From Saccharopolyspora aridisoli (GTDB lineage Bacteria > Actinomycetota > Actinomycetes > Mycobacteriales > Pseudonocardiaceae), in contig NZ_SMKV01000033.1 in assembly GCF_004348445.1 (NCBI RefSeq), positions 1 to 60,387 on the forward strand: a DNA stretch of 60,387 bases. Direction: 5' to 3'. The position numbers and the translations under genes were made by a program. Below are positions 8,240 to 15,918 of the stretch, piece by piece. Below the pieces are notes generated by a model. The model did not search any database, had not been told where the DNA came from, and was given only the letters and a program-made list of their open reading frames with translations. Each line of letters starts with the position of its first letter. Position 1 is the first letter of the stretch.

Positions 8240-8986
8240 ATGAAGACCCGATCAGCCGGTGTGACCGCCGCCCTCGTGGCCGGTGCCGTCGCATCCTTCG
8301 TCGCGCCCGTGGCGGTCTCGTCCCCGGCCGCTCCCGCGCCGACCGCCGACGGCTGCTACTCCTGGAACAAGACGCTCAGCGAGGGCGCCTCCGGTGACGA
8401 CGTGCGCCACCTGCAGATCAGGGTGGCCGGATATCCCGGCAGCGGTGGAAGCCTCGCCATCGACGGCGTTTTCGGCTCCGGCACCAAGGACGCCGTCGTC
8501 CGGTTCCAGCAGGCCTACGGCTTGCCCGCGGACGGTGTCGCGGGCGAGTCGACCTACGCCAAGATCTACGAGCTGCAGGACGACGACTGCTCGCCGGTCA
8601 ACTTCGACTACTCCGAGCTCAACAACTGCAACTCCGACTGGTCCGGCGGCAAGGTCTCGGCCGAGGAAGCCAAGTCCAACGCGCTGGTGACCATGTGGAA
8701 GCTGCAGGCCATGCGGCACGCGATGGGTGACGCGGCGATCCAGGTGAACGGCGGTTTCCGCAGCGTCTCCTGCAACGACTCCGTCGGTGGTGCCCCGAAC
8801 AGCCGCCACCTCTACGGCGACGCCGCAGACCTCGGCGCGGGGTCGCAGGGCTTCTGCGCGTTGGCGTTGCAGGCCCGCGACCACGGCTTCGGGGAAATCC
8901 TCGGACCGGGCTACCCCGGCCACGACGACCACGTGCACCTCGCAGGCGGAGCCGACACCTGGTCCGCGCCGGACTGCGGTCTCTGA
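8240..8986 (+). CDS. Secreted zinc D-Ala-D-Ala carboxypeptidase (M15) with peptidoglycan-binding domain
   Basis: 248 residues from ATG 8240. A signal peptide spans about residues 1-35 (VTAALVAGAVASFVAPVAV, then Ala-rich). Residues 45-110 are a peptidoglycan-binding type 1 domain (SEGASGDDVRHLQIRVAGYP, then DGVFGSGTKDAVVRFQQAYG). The catalytic part has SRHLYGDAADL (zinc His and Asp, about residues 188-198) and DDHVHL (last zinc His, about 230-234), as in the Streptomyces albus G enzyme. Four cysteines probably form disulfides. It trims stem-peptide termini outside the cell. Upstream frames to 8075 are not part of the gene. Confidence 0.9.
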   Translation: MKTRSAGVTAALVAGAVASFVAPVAVSSPAAPAPTADGCYSWNKTLSEGASGDDVRHLQIRVAGYPGSGGSLAIDGVFGSGTKDAVVRFQQAYGLPADGVAGESTYAKIYELQDDDCSPVNFDYSELNNCNSDWSGGKVSAEEAKSNALVTMWKLQAMRHAMGDAAIQVNGGFRSVSCNDSVGGAPNSRHLYGDAADLGAGSQGFCALALQARDHGFGEILGPGYPGHDDHVHLAGGADTWSAPDCGL

Positions 8987-9057
8987 CAAGCGCTTTCGCG
9001 CTGCGGGCGCCTGGTTCGCCGGGTGCCCGCACTGCTCGAACCCCGCCAGTGGGGATC

Positions 9058-9105
9058 GAGCGGGCCGGACGGGGTGATTCCCCCGACCTCCGATCCGGCC
9101 CGCTC
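9058..9105. terminator. Bidirectional terminator between convergent genes
   Basis: GAGCGGGCCGGA (9058-9069) pairs perfectly with TCCGGCCCGCTC (9094-9105). Inside the loop CGGGG (9070-9074) pairs with CCCCG (9081-9085). It lies between the M15 peptidase gene (ending 8986) and the small CxxC gene on the minus strand (ending 9172). Confidence 0.75.
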
Positions 9106-9171
9106 ACCTCCTGCGGCTATGTGCGCGGCGCTTCCCCGGACGACGGTTGCGAGGAGGGGCGGCTTCGCCGC

Positions 9172-9387
9172 TCAGGCAGGGGGTTCGATGCCTCGGATGT
9201 AGCCCTTGCCCGTGCACTGTGGGCAGGTGCGCCACTCGGCCATGGTCATGCCGGTCTGCATTTCCTCGGTCGCCTGGATCATGTAGAGGCGTGGATCGCT
9301 GATCTTCTTGAGGCCGCCGCAGGTGAAGCACAGGGCGTTGGGCCCGTTGGCCTCGATACCGGCGTCGTCGCCACCCTCGTCCGACAT
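9172..9387 (-). CDS. Small zinc-ribbon protein (CxxC ... CPQCxGKG)
   Basis: 71 residues from ATG 9387 with GTGAGGATC upstream. It carries CFTCGG and, about 35 residues later, CPQCTGKGYIRG. This is one DnaJ-like zinc-binding pair; two CxxC knuckles should bind one zinc ion. The upstream neighbour (9399-9575) is a second tiny protein of the same layout, 11 bases away, so the pair forms an operon. No enzymatic domain is present. A zinc-ribbon adaptor is plausible; function unknown. Confidence 0.7.
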   Translation of the reverse strand: MSDEGGDDAGIEANGPNALCFTCGGLKKISDPRLYMIQATEEMQTGMTMAEWRTCPQCTGKGYIRGIEPPA

Positions 9388-9398
9388 GGGGTTGATCC

Positions 9399-9575
9399 TC
9401 ACACGGGCGGCCCGCCGCCCCGCTGTCGGCCCGGGTTCTCCCGGCAGTAGGGGCAGCGTCCCAAGGCCATCACCGTGGACACCTCGCCGGTGTCGAGCGC
9501 GAGGAACCGCCGGGCCACCTTGATGTTCCCGGTGCCGCTGCACCCTCGGCATTCCGAGACCTCTTCCTCGGACAT
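9399..9575 (-). CDS. Tiny zinc-ribbon protein, 58 residues
   Basis: Reads MSEEEVSECRGCSGTGNI from ATG 9575 and continues to a second knuckle, GRCPYCRENPGR, before stopping at 9399. GGAGG sits 10 bases before the start, which supports translation. The two CxxC pairs (CRGC and CPYC) resemble those of the next gene, and CRGCSGTG is the DnaJ CxxCxGxG zinc motif. It is short enough to be missed by length-filtered gene callers. Function unknown. Confidence 0.65.
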   Translation of the reverse strand: MSEEEVSECRGCSGTGNIKVARRFLALDTGEVSTVMALGRCPYCRENPGRQRGGGPPV

Positions 9576-9632
9576 CCGCGCTCACCTCCGTCGCACCGAC
9601 GCTACCGCCGGTCGACCCACCTCGTCGATTTC

Positions 9633-9677
9633 GTCAACCTCTGGTTGACGAGCCAGCTGCGTCAACCTATGGTTGAC
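9633..9677 (+). promoter_or_regulatory. Twin palindromic operators containing a promoter for the Clp-N/HTH gene
   Basis: GTCAACC-TCT-GGTTGAC (9633-9649) and GTCAACC-TAT-GGTTGAC (9661-9677) are two copies of one 17-bp palindrome, 28 bp centre to centre. The right arm of the first supplies TTGACG (9645-9650) as a -35. The middle of the second supplies TATGGT (9668-9673) as a -10, with exactly 17 bases between. Transcription would start at about 9680, the A of the ATG, so the mRNA is predicted to be leaderless. Binding the palindromes would close the promoter. Confidence 0.8.
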
Positions 9678-9679
9678 GG

Positions 9680-10411
9680 ATGACGGACGAGCAGCAACTC
9701 CCGGGAACCATCCGACTCGACGACCTCATCGAGGGCATCAAGAAGGCCAACGACGACGCGCTCTCCCAGCTGGAAGGCGCGGTGATCGTCGCGGACCACC
9801 TCGGTGAGCTCGCCGACCACCTCATCGGCCACTTCGTCGACCAGGCCCGCCGGTCCGGGGCGTCCTGGACCGACATCGGGAGCAGCATGGGAGTGTCGAA
9901 GCAGGCCGCGCAGAAGCGCTTCGTGGCCAAGGGCTCCGACGATCCTGGGCTCGACTCCGGAGCCGGTTTCAGCAGGTTCACCCCACGCGCGCGCAACGTC
10001 GTCGTGCTCTCGCAGGAAGCCGCCCACGAGGCCCGCAACGACGAGATCCGGGTGGAGCACCTGGTCCTCGGCCTGCTCGGCGAGTCAGAAGCCGTGGCCG
10101 CCAAGGTGATCCAGGCCCAGGGCGTCGACCTCGACGCCGTCCGCGAGGCCGCCACCGCCGCGCTTCCCGACCGCGTCGAGACCATGCCCGCGCTGATCCC
10201 CTTCGACGCCTCCGCGAAGAAGGTCCTGGAGCTGACCCTCCGCGAAGCTCTGCGGCTCGGCCACAACCACGTCGGCACCGAGCACATCCTGCTCGCGCTG
10301 CTGGAGCACGAGGACGGCGACGGCGTCCTGTCCGGCTTCGGCGTCGAGAAGCGGACGTCGGAATCCCGGATCACCGCGATCATCGAGGAGATCGTGCGCC
10401 AGCAGCCCTGA
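9680..10411 (+). CDS. Helix-turn-helix protein with Clp N-terminal repeats
   Basis: 243 residues from ATG 9680, which directly abuts the promoter, so there is no ribosome-binding site. The N-terminal half is helical and ends in SWTDIGSSMGVSKQAAQKRF (about residues 63-82), a helix-turn-helix. Residues 100-240 hold two Clp_N repeats (FTPRARNVVVLSQEAAHEAR, then RVEHLVLGLLGE; LTLREALRLGHNHVGTEHIL). Clp_N domains bind adaptors and substrates in ClpA/ClpC, but no ATPase follows here. The inference is a regulator whose activity or stability is tied to the Clp system and which binds the twin palindromes upstream. Confidence 0.85.
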   Translation: MTDEQQLPGTIRLDDLIEGIKKANDDALSQLEGAVIVADHLGELADHLIGHFVDQARRSGASWTDIGSSMGVSKQAAQKRFVAKGSDDPGLDSGAGFSRFTPRARNVVVLSQEAAHEARNDEIRVEHLVLGLLGESEAVAAKVIQAQGVDLDAVREAATAALPDRVETMPALIPFDASAKKVLELTLREALRLGHNHVGTEHILLALLEHEDGDGVLSGFGVEKRTSESRITAIIEEIVRQQP

Positions 10412-10475
10412 AGCTGGGCCATTCGGCCGCTTGTTCTCCTCCGCCGGCCGGGTGAGGCTACGCGGTGGAGGGGCG

Positions 10476-11435
10476 ATGTGGATTGTGCGCGTGGTCGGCA
10501 CCCTGGTGTCGGCAGGTCTGCTGGTCGTCGCGGGACTGGCGCTGCAGCCGACCGAGACCGTGTCGTTGCCGATCGTCGACCCGGTGCCGCAACCCTCTCC
10601 TGAACCGCCGCCTCCACCGCCACCGCCGCCCGGACCTCCGGTGCTCGCGGTCAAGATCGACAACGCGCCGCGGGCCCGCCCGCACACCGGGACCGGTGCG
10701 GCGGACGTGATCTACGTCGAACCGGTCGAGGCCGGGATCAGCCGCTTGATCGGCATCTTCGCCTCGCGCACGCCGCCCGTGGTCGGCCCGGTGCGCAGCG
10801 CGCGGCAGACCGACCTGCGCCTGCTTCCCCAGTTCGGCCGGCCCACGCTCGCCTTCTCCGGTGCCGCGCCTGAACTGCTGCCCGAGATCGGGCGGTCCTC
10901 GGTCAACAACGCCTCGCAGCAGACGATTCCCGGTGCGTTCTACCGGGGTTCGGGCGTGGCGCCGCACAACCTGTTCGCCCGGACCGACCGGCTGCCGCCC
11001 GGCGCCGGCTGGTCACCGGCCTCGCCGCTGGTGTTCGGGCCCGCCCCGGCGGGAGGGGTGCCCACCGGGCACGAGGAGATCGCCTACCGCTTCGCGCGCG
11101 TCGGGTTCGACTGGGACGGCGCGCGCTGGCTGGTGTCGATGGACGGGCGGCCCTACGTGACCACCGACAGCGGCCGCGGTGCCGCGAGCACCGTTGTGCT
11201 GCAAGAGGTCGCGGTGTTCAGCTCGCCGTTCCAGGACGTGTCGGGCAACGTCTCGCCGTTCGCCGAAACGGTCGGCGGTGGTCGGGCCGTGGTGCTGCGC
11301 GACGGGCTGAAGTTTAACGCCCACTGGAACCGCCCGGCGCCGGAAGCGGGCACGTCGTTGACCACCGAGGCGGGCGAGCCGATGCAGTTCGCGCCCGGCC
11401 AGGTGTGGGTCGTGCTCGTGCCGAAGGGCCCGTGA
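10476..11435 (+). CDS. DUF3048 domain secreted or membrane-anchored protein (YerB-like)
   Basis: 319 residues from ATG 10476 behind GGTGGAGGGG. The N-terminal hydrophobic segment (VVGTLVSAGLLVVAGLALQ) is a signal anchor, followed by a proline run that acts as a linker. DUF3048 begins at VLAVKIDNAPRARPHTG and includes VGPVRSARQTDLRLLPQFG and NRPAPEAGTS near the end. Bacillus YerB is the named relative; no reaction is established for the domain. Probably cell-wall located. It lies just upstream of mshB on the same strand, with 58 bases between. Confidence 0.85.
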   Translation: MWIVRVVGTLVSAGLLVVAGLALQPTETVSLPIVDPVPQPSPEPPPPPPPPPGPPVLAVKIDNAPRARPHTGTGAADVIYVEPVEAGISRLIGIFASRTPPVVGPVRSARQTDLRLLPQFGRPTLAFSGAAPELLPEIGRSSVNNASQQTIPGAFYRGSGVAPHNLFARTDRLPPGAGWSPASPLVFGPAPAGGVPTGHEEIAYRFARVGFDWDGARWLVSMDGRPYVTTDSGRGAASTVVLQEVAVFSSPFQDVSGNVSPFAETVGGGRAVVLRDGLKFNAHWNRPAPEAGTSLTTEAGEPMQFAPGQVWVVLVPKGP

Positions 11436-11493
11436 GCGCGACGAACGCCACATCGCACGCCCCTGCCGGTGTCAGTCGCTACTCTCGGGTTGC

Positions 11494-12354
11494 ATGAGCG
11501 ATCGCCGTTTGCTGCTGGTTCACGCCCATCCCGATGACGAGGCCACCGGGACCGGCGCCACCATGGCCCGCTACAGCGCCGAAGGCGCCACCGTCAGCCT
11601 CGTGACCTGCACCAGCGGAGAACTGGGCGAGGTCATCGCCGACGACCTCGCCCACCTGCGCGACAACCCCCAGGCGCTCGGGGAGTACCGGCGCGGCGAG
11701 ATCGAGCGCGCCCTGGTCGAACTCGGCGACATCCGCCAGCACTGGTTGGGCGGCCCAGGCCGCTTCCACGACAGCGGCATGGCCGGGGAGGAGTCCAACA
11801 ACGCCGCGGGTGCCTTCGCCACCGCAGACCCGGCGGAGGTGACCCGCGCGATGGTGGCGGTCCTGCGCGCCGAGCGCCCGCAGGTGGCCGTCACCTACGA
11901 CCAGAACGGCGGCTACGGCCACCCCGACCACATCGCCGCCCACAAGGCGCTCATGGGCGCCCTCGGCCCCGCCGCCGACGCGGACTACGATCCGGAGCTC
12001 GGCGAGGCGTGGGACGTTCCCAAGGTGTACTGGACGGCGATGCCGCGCTCGCTGCTCACGCGCGCCGTCGAAGAGGGCCTGCTGTCCGAGGACGTGGTCG
12101 CCGCCTTCGAGCCGAGCACCGTCCCCGACGAAGACCTGACCACGCAGATCGACGGTCGCGAGTTCCACGCCAACAAGCTCGCGGCCCTGCGCACCTACCG
12201 TAGCCAGGTCAACATCGACGACGACGGCTTCTTCGCGAAGATGGTCAACGATCCCGAGTTCGGCCGCGAGCACTTCCTCCTGGTCCGAGGTGAGCGGGGG
12301 CCGGGCGAAGGCCCCTTCGGCTGGGAGACCGACCTGTTCTCCGGCCTCGACTAA
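11494..12354 (+). CDS. mshB: N-acetyl-GlcN-inositol deacetylase, mycothiol biosynthesis
   Basis: 286 residues. The LmbE-fold zinc site is seen as HAHPDDEA (residues 10-17) and GGYGHPDHIAAH (third ligand). Family features VTCTSGELGEVIADDLAHLR and GEYRRGEIERALVELG match MshB rather than the mycothiol amidase Mca, as does the length. It removes acetyl from GlcNAc-Ins to give GlcN-Ins, the third step of mycothiol synthesis. No clear ribosome-binding site precedes the ATG. The convergent gene at 12458 encodes a mycothiol-dependent isomerase-like protein. Confidence 0.92.
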   Translation: MSDRRLLLVHAHPDDEATGTGATMARYSAEGATVSLVTCTSGELGEVIADDLAHLRDNPQALGEYRRGEIERALVELGDIRQHWLGGPGRFHDSGMAGEESNNAAGAFATADPAEVTRAMVAVLRAERPQVAVTYDQNGGYGHPDHIAAHKALMGALGPAADADYDPELGEAWDVPKVYWTAMPRSLLTRAVEEGLLSEDVVAAFEPSTVPDEDLTTQIDGREFHANKLAALRTYRSQVNIDDDGFFAKMVNDPEFGREHFLLVRGERGPGEGPFGWETDLFSGLD

Positions 12355-12457
12355 CTGATCAGAAGAGCGGCGCAGCCGTTGGTTCAGGTGTGGGACTCAG
12401 CTCGCACCGCCGCTGGGGTTCCGAGCGCCGCGAGGCGGAGCAACTCCCGAACTCCTC

Positions 12458-13180
12458 CTATCCGGCGGCGAGCCGGGATCGGTCGGCGGGTGCGGGGTGC
12501 GGTGGCCACGGACCGAGCTCGGGCAGGTCGCCGGTGGGCAGTCGCTGGGCGGGACGCCCGGCCAGCCACGCCGCCAAGTCGTGCGCCCTGCCGGTGATCT
12601 CGGTATCGGCCACCGCGCTGATCTCGCCGGCGGCGGACCAGCGGCGCGGGCCGTCGGTCTGCCGCAGCGCGACACCCGTCGGCAGGCGGGGGAGCAGGAA
12701 TTCGATGGTGTGGTGGCAGAACTCCTCGGTCCACTCCTGCGGTCCGACACCCAGGTCCAGGTCGACCAGGTGGATCCACACCTCGCGCCAGCGCATCAGC
12801 ACGATCTCGGACAGCTCGCCGTTGCGGAAGCGCACCGGACGTTCCCAGTCAGCGGGGGAGGCGTGCGACCACACGGCTTCCAGCACGCCGATGTGGCGGT
12901 TCAGACCGTCGTGGTGGGAGTAGGCGTTCCCGCCCGACAGCCCTTCGATGATGGCGTCGCGCTCGGCCTGCCCGCCCTCGTAGGCGTCGACGAGTTCGCC
13001 GTTCAGCGCCAGCGAGCAGACCCGCGCGAAGGCCCTGGCGTTGTCGGTCAGATGTGCCAGCACGTGCCCGCGGGACCAGCCCGGCAGGAGTGAGGGGGCG
13101 GCCACCTGCTCGTCGGTGAGCATGGCGGTGAGGCCGAGCAGCCGCCGGTGGCCCTCTGCAACAGCTTTCAACGGAGGCAT
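12458..13180 (-). CDS. Maleylpyruvate isomerase family, mycothiol-dependent enzyme-like protein
   Basis: 240 residues from ATG 13180 (a GTG three bases earlier is possible). The N-terminal DinB-like mycothiol-binding domain shows LPGWSRGHVLAHLTDNARAF, the family hallmark with His residues that bind metal, followed by IGVLEAVWSHASPADW and RWREVWIHLVDLDLGV (second His/Asp). The C-terminal part has LPTGVALRQTDG and AWLAGRPAQRLPTG, as in MDMPI C-terminal domains. It is expected to use mycothiol as cofactor; the substrate is unknown. Convergent with mshB. Confidence 0.82.
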   Translation of the reverse strand: MPPLKAVAEGHRRLLGLTAMLTDEQVAAPSLLPGWSRGHVLAHLTDNARAFARVCSLALNGELVDAYEGGQAERDAIIEGLSGGNAYSHHDGLNRHIGVLEAVWSHASPADWERPVRFRNGELSEIVLMRWREVWIHLVDLDLGVGPQEWTEEFCHHTIEFLLPRLPTGVALRQTDGPRRWSAAGEISAVADTEITGRAHDLAAWLAGRPAQRLPTGDLPELGPWPPHPAPADRSRLAAG

Positions 13181-13946
13181 CACGCGGCGTGATCCTAGGG
13201 GCGGATCACGTGTTTGAGACCAACTCGGGGCGATCGGTACCCGAAAGAGGCTACCGGGACGGTGATCAGACCGTGTTGTCGCGAAACAGGATTCGTGCGT
13301 TCTGCGGTGTCGAAGTTCCTCAAACGCTTGCCGTCGCGGCGAGTGCGCTGGTCACGGGGACCACCGTGTTCGCGGGTACGTCGGGGCGCAGGCGTCCCCG
13401 GTGCCCTGGGTGACCGGGCCGCGCTTCGGGAAGTTCCGGTCACGGGAACGGAAATTCGTTCAGCTGCGCTGACGAGGGGTCTCACGTCGACGACTCGTCT
13501 TCTCGGTCGACTGCACCGCCGACAGCCGTGCCGCCGACCTGATCGACCTGCGCGTCCCGCGGCCGGGCGAGGTCTGCCAACCGGGACCGTTCTGACCGGT
13601 CGTTGCGGGTCCGTTGCCGAACCGGACGAGGCCGTCGCTCCGATGAGCGGGAGCGACGACCTCGTCGTTGGTAGGGGTCGATGCGCCGGTCGCCTCTCGG
13701 CGATAGGCGCGACGCGGCTCCAGCCGGACGGTATTCCGCGAAGGCGGTTGATGAGGCCCGGGGACACGGAACGCATCGACCAACCGGTTCAACGGACCGC
13801 GCCGCGGTGTTGTTCCGGACCGAGCGGTGACCCGGCTCTCATAGCTCCAGCGCATTCAACTTTGCGGAACGCCGAAAAGTTCGTTTGGTGAAATGGAAAT
13901 AGGAGTTCCTCCGCGCCCCGCGCTTTACGTTCCCACTGTTTTCGGT
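13181..13946. other. 766 bases with no recognised gene
   Basis: Frames are open on both strands because of the base composition, but none gives a coherent protein. Amino-acid content is Arg/Pro/Gly-rich and no start has a ribosome-binding site. The stretch holds one strong hairpin (13625-13666). Its right end becomes less GC-rich (around 13840-13900) before the riboswitch, where the promoter of the UPF0016 gene should lie. Confidence 0.5.
13625..13666. terminator. Orphan 16-bp hairpin
   Basis: GACGAGG-C-CGTCGCTCC (13625-13641) pairs with GGAGCGACG-A-CCTCGTC (13650-13666), a 17-position stem with one C-A mismatch and an 8-base loop. No recognised gene ends near it. It could terminate an unannotated transcript from either side or belong to a structured RNA. 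Confidence 0.45.
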
Positions 13947-14072
13947 AAGGTCATCCTCGTTTGAAGGGGAGTAGTCCGCGAATTCGCGGTCGACATGATG
14001 GTGCGCCGTTCTCGCACCCGGTCGCGAGCCTTGCGTTCGAGGTGGGCGAGACCTTCGGAATCGCTGGAAGGT
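13947..14072 (+). ncRNA. yybP-ykoY manganese riboswitch with translational expression platform
   Basis: Conserved aptamer pieces are visible: GAAGGGGAGTAGTCCGCG at 13963-13980 and GGTGGGCGAGACC at 14041-14053, the actinobacterial form of the yybP-ykoY class. The outer stem P1 pairs AAGGTC (13947-13952) with GACCTT (14050-14055). An alternative hairpin pairs ACCTTC (14051-14056) with GAAGGT (14067-14072), which is the ribosome-binding site of the next gene. The two pairings are mutually exclusive. Manganese binding should therefore favour P1 and free the site, giving an ON switch, as fits a Mn exporter. Confidence 0.88.
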
Positions 14073-14082
14073 GTGTCCCATC

Positions 14083-14664
14083 ATGCTGGGTAGTGTTGCG
14101 CTGAGCTCCGCTGCCATTTTCGTGGCAGAACTCGGTGACAAGTCGCAATTGATGGCGATGACGTTCGCCACTCGCTATCGGTGGTGGCAGGTGCTGCTCG
14201 GCATCACCGTCGCCACCACTGTCGTGCACGCCATTTCGGTGGCTCTCGGATTCGGCCTCGGCGAACTGCTCCCTGCCGAGTGGATCGCGCTGATCGCCGG
14301 TATCGCCTTCCTGTTCTTCGCGGCGTGGACGCTGCGCGGCGACCACCTCACCGAGGACGACAAGCGCAAGGCCAACCGGTGGTTCGGCTCCGCGGTGGTG
14401 GTCGTGACGCTCGCGTTCTTCCTCGCCGAGCTCGGCGACAAGACGATGCTCGCGACCGTGACCCTCGCCACACACCACGACTGGCTCGGCACCTGGATCG
14501 GCTCGACGATCGGGATGGTGCTGGCCGATGCGCTGGCGATCGGTGTCGGACTGCTGCTCGGACGCCACCTGCCGGAGAAGGCCGTCCGCTACGGCGCCAC
14601 GGCCCTGTTCGTCATCTTCGGCGGCTACCTGATCGTCGACTCCCTCGTCGCGCTGAACGGGTGA
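14083..14664 (+). CDS. UPF0016 (GDT1/TMEM165-like) manganese exporter
   Basis: 193 residues from ATG 14083. GGAAGG (14066-14071) is the ribosome-binding site, and the in-frame GTG at 14071 overlaps it. The family's two signature repeats are present: VAELGDKSQLMAM at residues 13-25 and LAELGDKTMLATVTLA in the second half. Each E-x-G-D-K-S/T motif sits in a membrane helix and forms the cation site. Six helices are expected. Bacterial members export Mn2+ and are typically under yybP-ykoY control, as here. Confidence 0.9.
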   Translation: MLGSVALSSAAIFVAELGDKSQLMAMTFATRYRWWQVLLGITVATTVVHAISVALGFGLGELLPAEWIALIAGIAFLFFAAWTLRGDHLTEDDKRKANRWFGSAVVVVTLAFFLAELGDKTMLATVTLATHHDWLGTWIGSTIGMVLADALAIGVGLLLGRHLPEKAVRYGATALFVIFGGYLIVDSLVALNG

Positions 14665-14740
14665 TCGGCGATACGCCGGGCAACCCGTGACTCCGCGCAG
14701 CGGTGTTCGTTAGCGGGGTGGGCACGGCGAAAGGACCGCG

Positions 14741-15787
14741 ATGACCTGGATGATCTACGGCGCGAACGGCTTCACCGGACGACTGGTGGCCGATCTGGCG
14801 GTCGACCGCGGTGAACGTCCGGTGGTCGCCGGCCGCGACCCGGGCAAGGTCGCCGCGCTCGCCGCTCCGCGCGGACTGGAATCGCGGATCTTCGACCTCT
14901 CCGAACCGGCCCGGGTCGCCGAGGTGCTGCACGACATCGACGTCGTCGCGCACTGCGCCGGGCCGTTCTCAGCGACCTCCGCGCCGATGGTCGAGGCGTG
15001 CCTGCGGTCGGGTACCCACTACCTGGACATCACCGGGGAGATCGACGTCTTCGAGTCGATCTTCGCCCGCAGCGCGGAGGCCCGCGACGCCGGTGTGGTG
15101 CTGCTGCCCGGCGCGGGATTCGACGTGGTGCCCACCGACTGCCTCGCCGCCATGGTCTCCGCCGAGCTGCCCGGCGCCACCAGCCTCGACCTGGCCTTCC
15201 AGGCGGGCGGGCGGATCAGCCCCGGCACGCTCAAGAGCGCGCTCGAAGGCGCGGCGCTCGGCGGGCGCGCCCGCGTCGACGGCGAACTGCGCACCGTTCC
15301 GCTGGCGTGGCGGCGCCGCGAAGTGGCGTTCCCGTCCGGACCGCGCCAGGTGACCTCGCTGCCCTGGGGTGACGTGGCGACCGCCTACCGCAGCACCGGC
15401 ATCGGCACGATCACGACGTTCACGCGGCTGCCGATCCCCGACCTCGGCGCGGGACTCGGGAAGGTCAGCCAGTCGGTGCTGGGGTCGGTTCCCGTCCAGC
15501 GGGCGGGCAAGGCGGCCATCGGTGCCCTGGTCAAGGGGCCGGGGCGGGCGACCCGCTCGCACAGCTGGGTCGAGGTCTACGCCGAAGCCACCGACGACGC
15601 CGGGCGCTCGGTGTCGGCCGCGCTGATCGGGCCGGACACCTACGACATGACCGCCGACTCGGTGCTCCGCGCGGTCAACGCGCTCGCGGCCGACTCCCCG
15701 ACCCCGGGAGCGCACACGCCTTCGACCGCCTTCGGCCGGGACTTCATCCGCCGACTCCACGGAGTCAAGATCATCGAGCCCGCCTAG
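14741..15787 (+). CDS. Saccharopine dehydrogenase-like / trans-acting enoyl reductase family protein
   Basis: 348 residues. The N-terminal Rossmann motif is WMIYGANGFTGRLVADLAV, followed by VVAGRDPGKVAALA. Then come VVAHCAGPFSATSAPMVEAC and THYLDITGEIDVFESIF, and LLPGAGFDVVPTDCLA, which are characteristic of the mycobacterial Rv2449c/Rv2953-like group. Rv2953 acts in trans on polyketide-derived lipids. No polyketide synthase is next to it here, so the substrate is open. Convergent with the VOC gene at 15919. Confidence 0.82.
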   Translation: MTWMIYGANGFTGRLVADLAVDRGERPVVAGRDPGKVAALAAPRGLESRIFDLSEPARVAEVLHDIDVVAHCAGPFSATSAPMVEACLRSGTHYLDITGEIDVFESIFARSAEARDAGVVLLPGAGFDVVPTDCLAAMVSAELPGATSLDLAFQAGGRISPGTLKSALEGAALGGRARVDGELRTVPLAWRRREVAFPSGPRQVTSLPWGDVATAYRSTGIGTITTFTRLPIPDLGAGLGKVSQSVLGSVPVQRAGKAAIGALVKGPGRATRSHSWVEVYAEATDDAGRSVSAALIGPDTYDMTADSVLRAVNALAADSPTPGAHTPSTAFGRDFIRRLHGVKIIEPA

Positions 15788-15918
15788 GCCGTCCACGCTC
15801 CTCCTGCGTGTCGGTGCGGGTAGCGACCCCAGAAGGGCGTACCCGGTGGTGCGAGCCGAGTCCCGCACCTGGAACAGCGGCTGCGCCGCATCGCTGAAGA
15901 GGTCCTGGCGCGACCCGC

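Noticed and set aside
13214..13891. A 225-codon plus-strand frame in the gap before the riboswitch
   Set aside because: Arg/Pro-rich without any family pattern or ribosome-binding site, and codon use unlike the neighbours.
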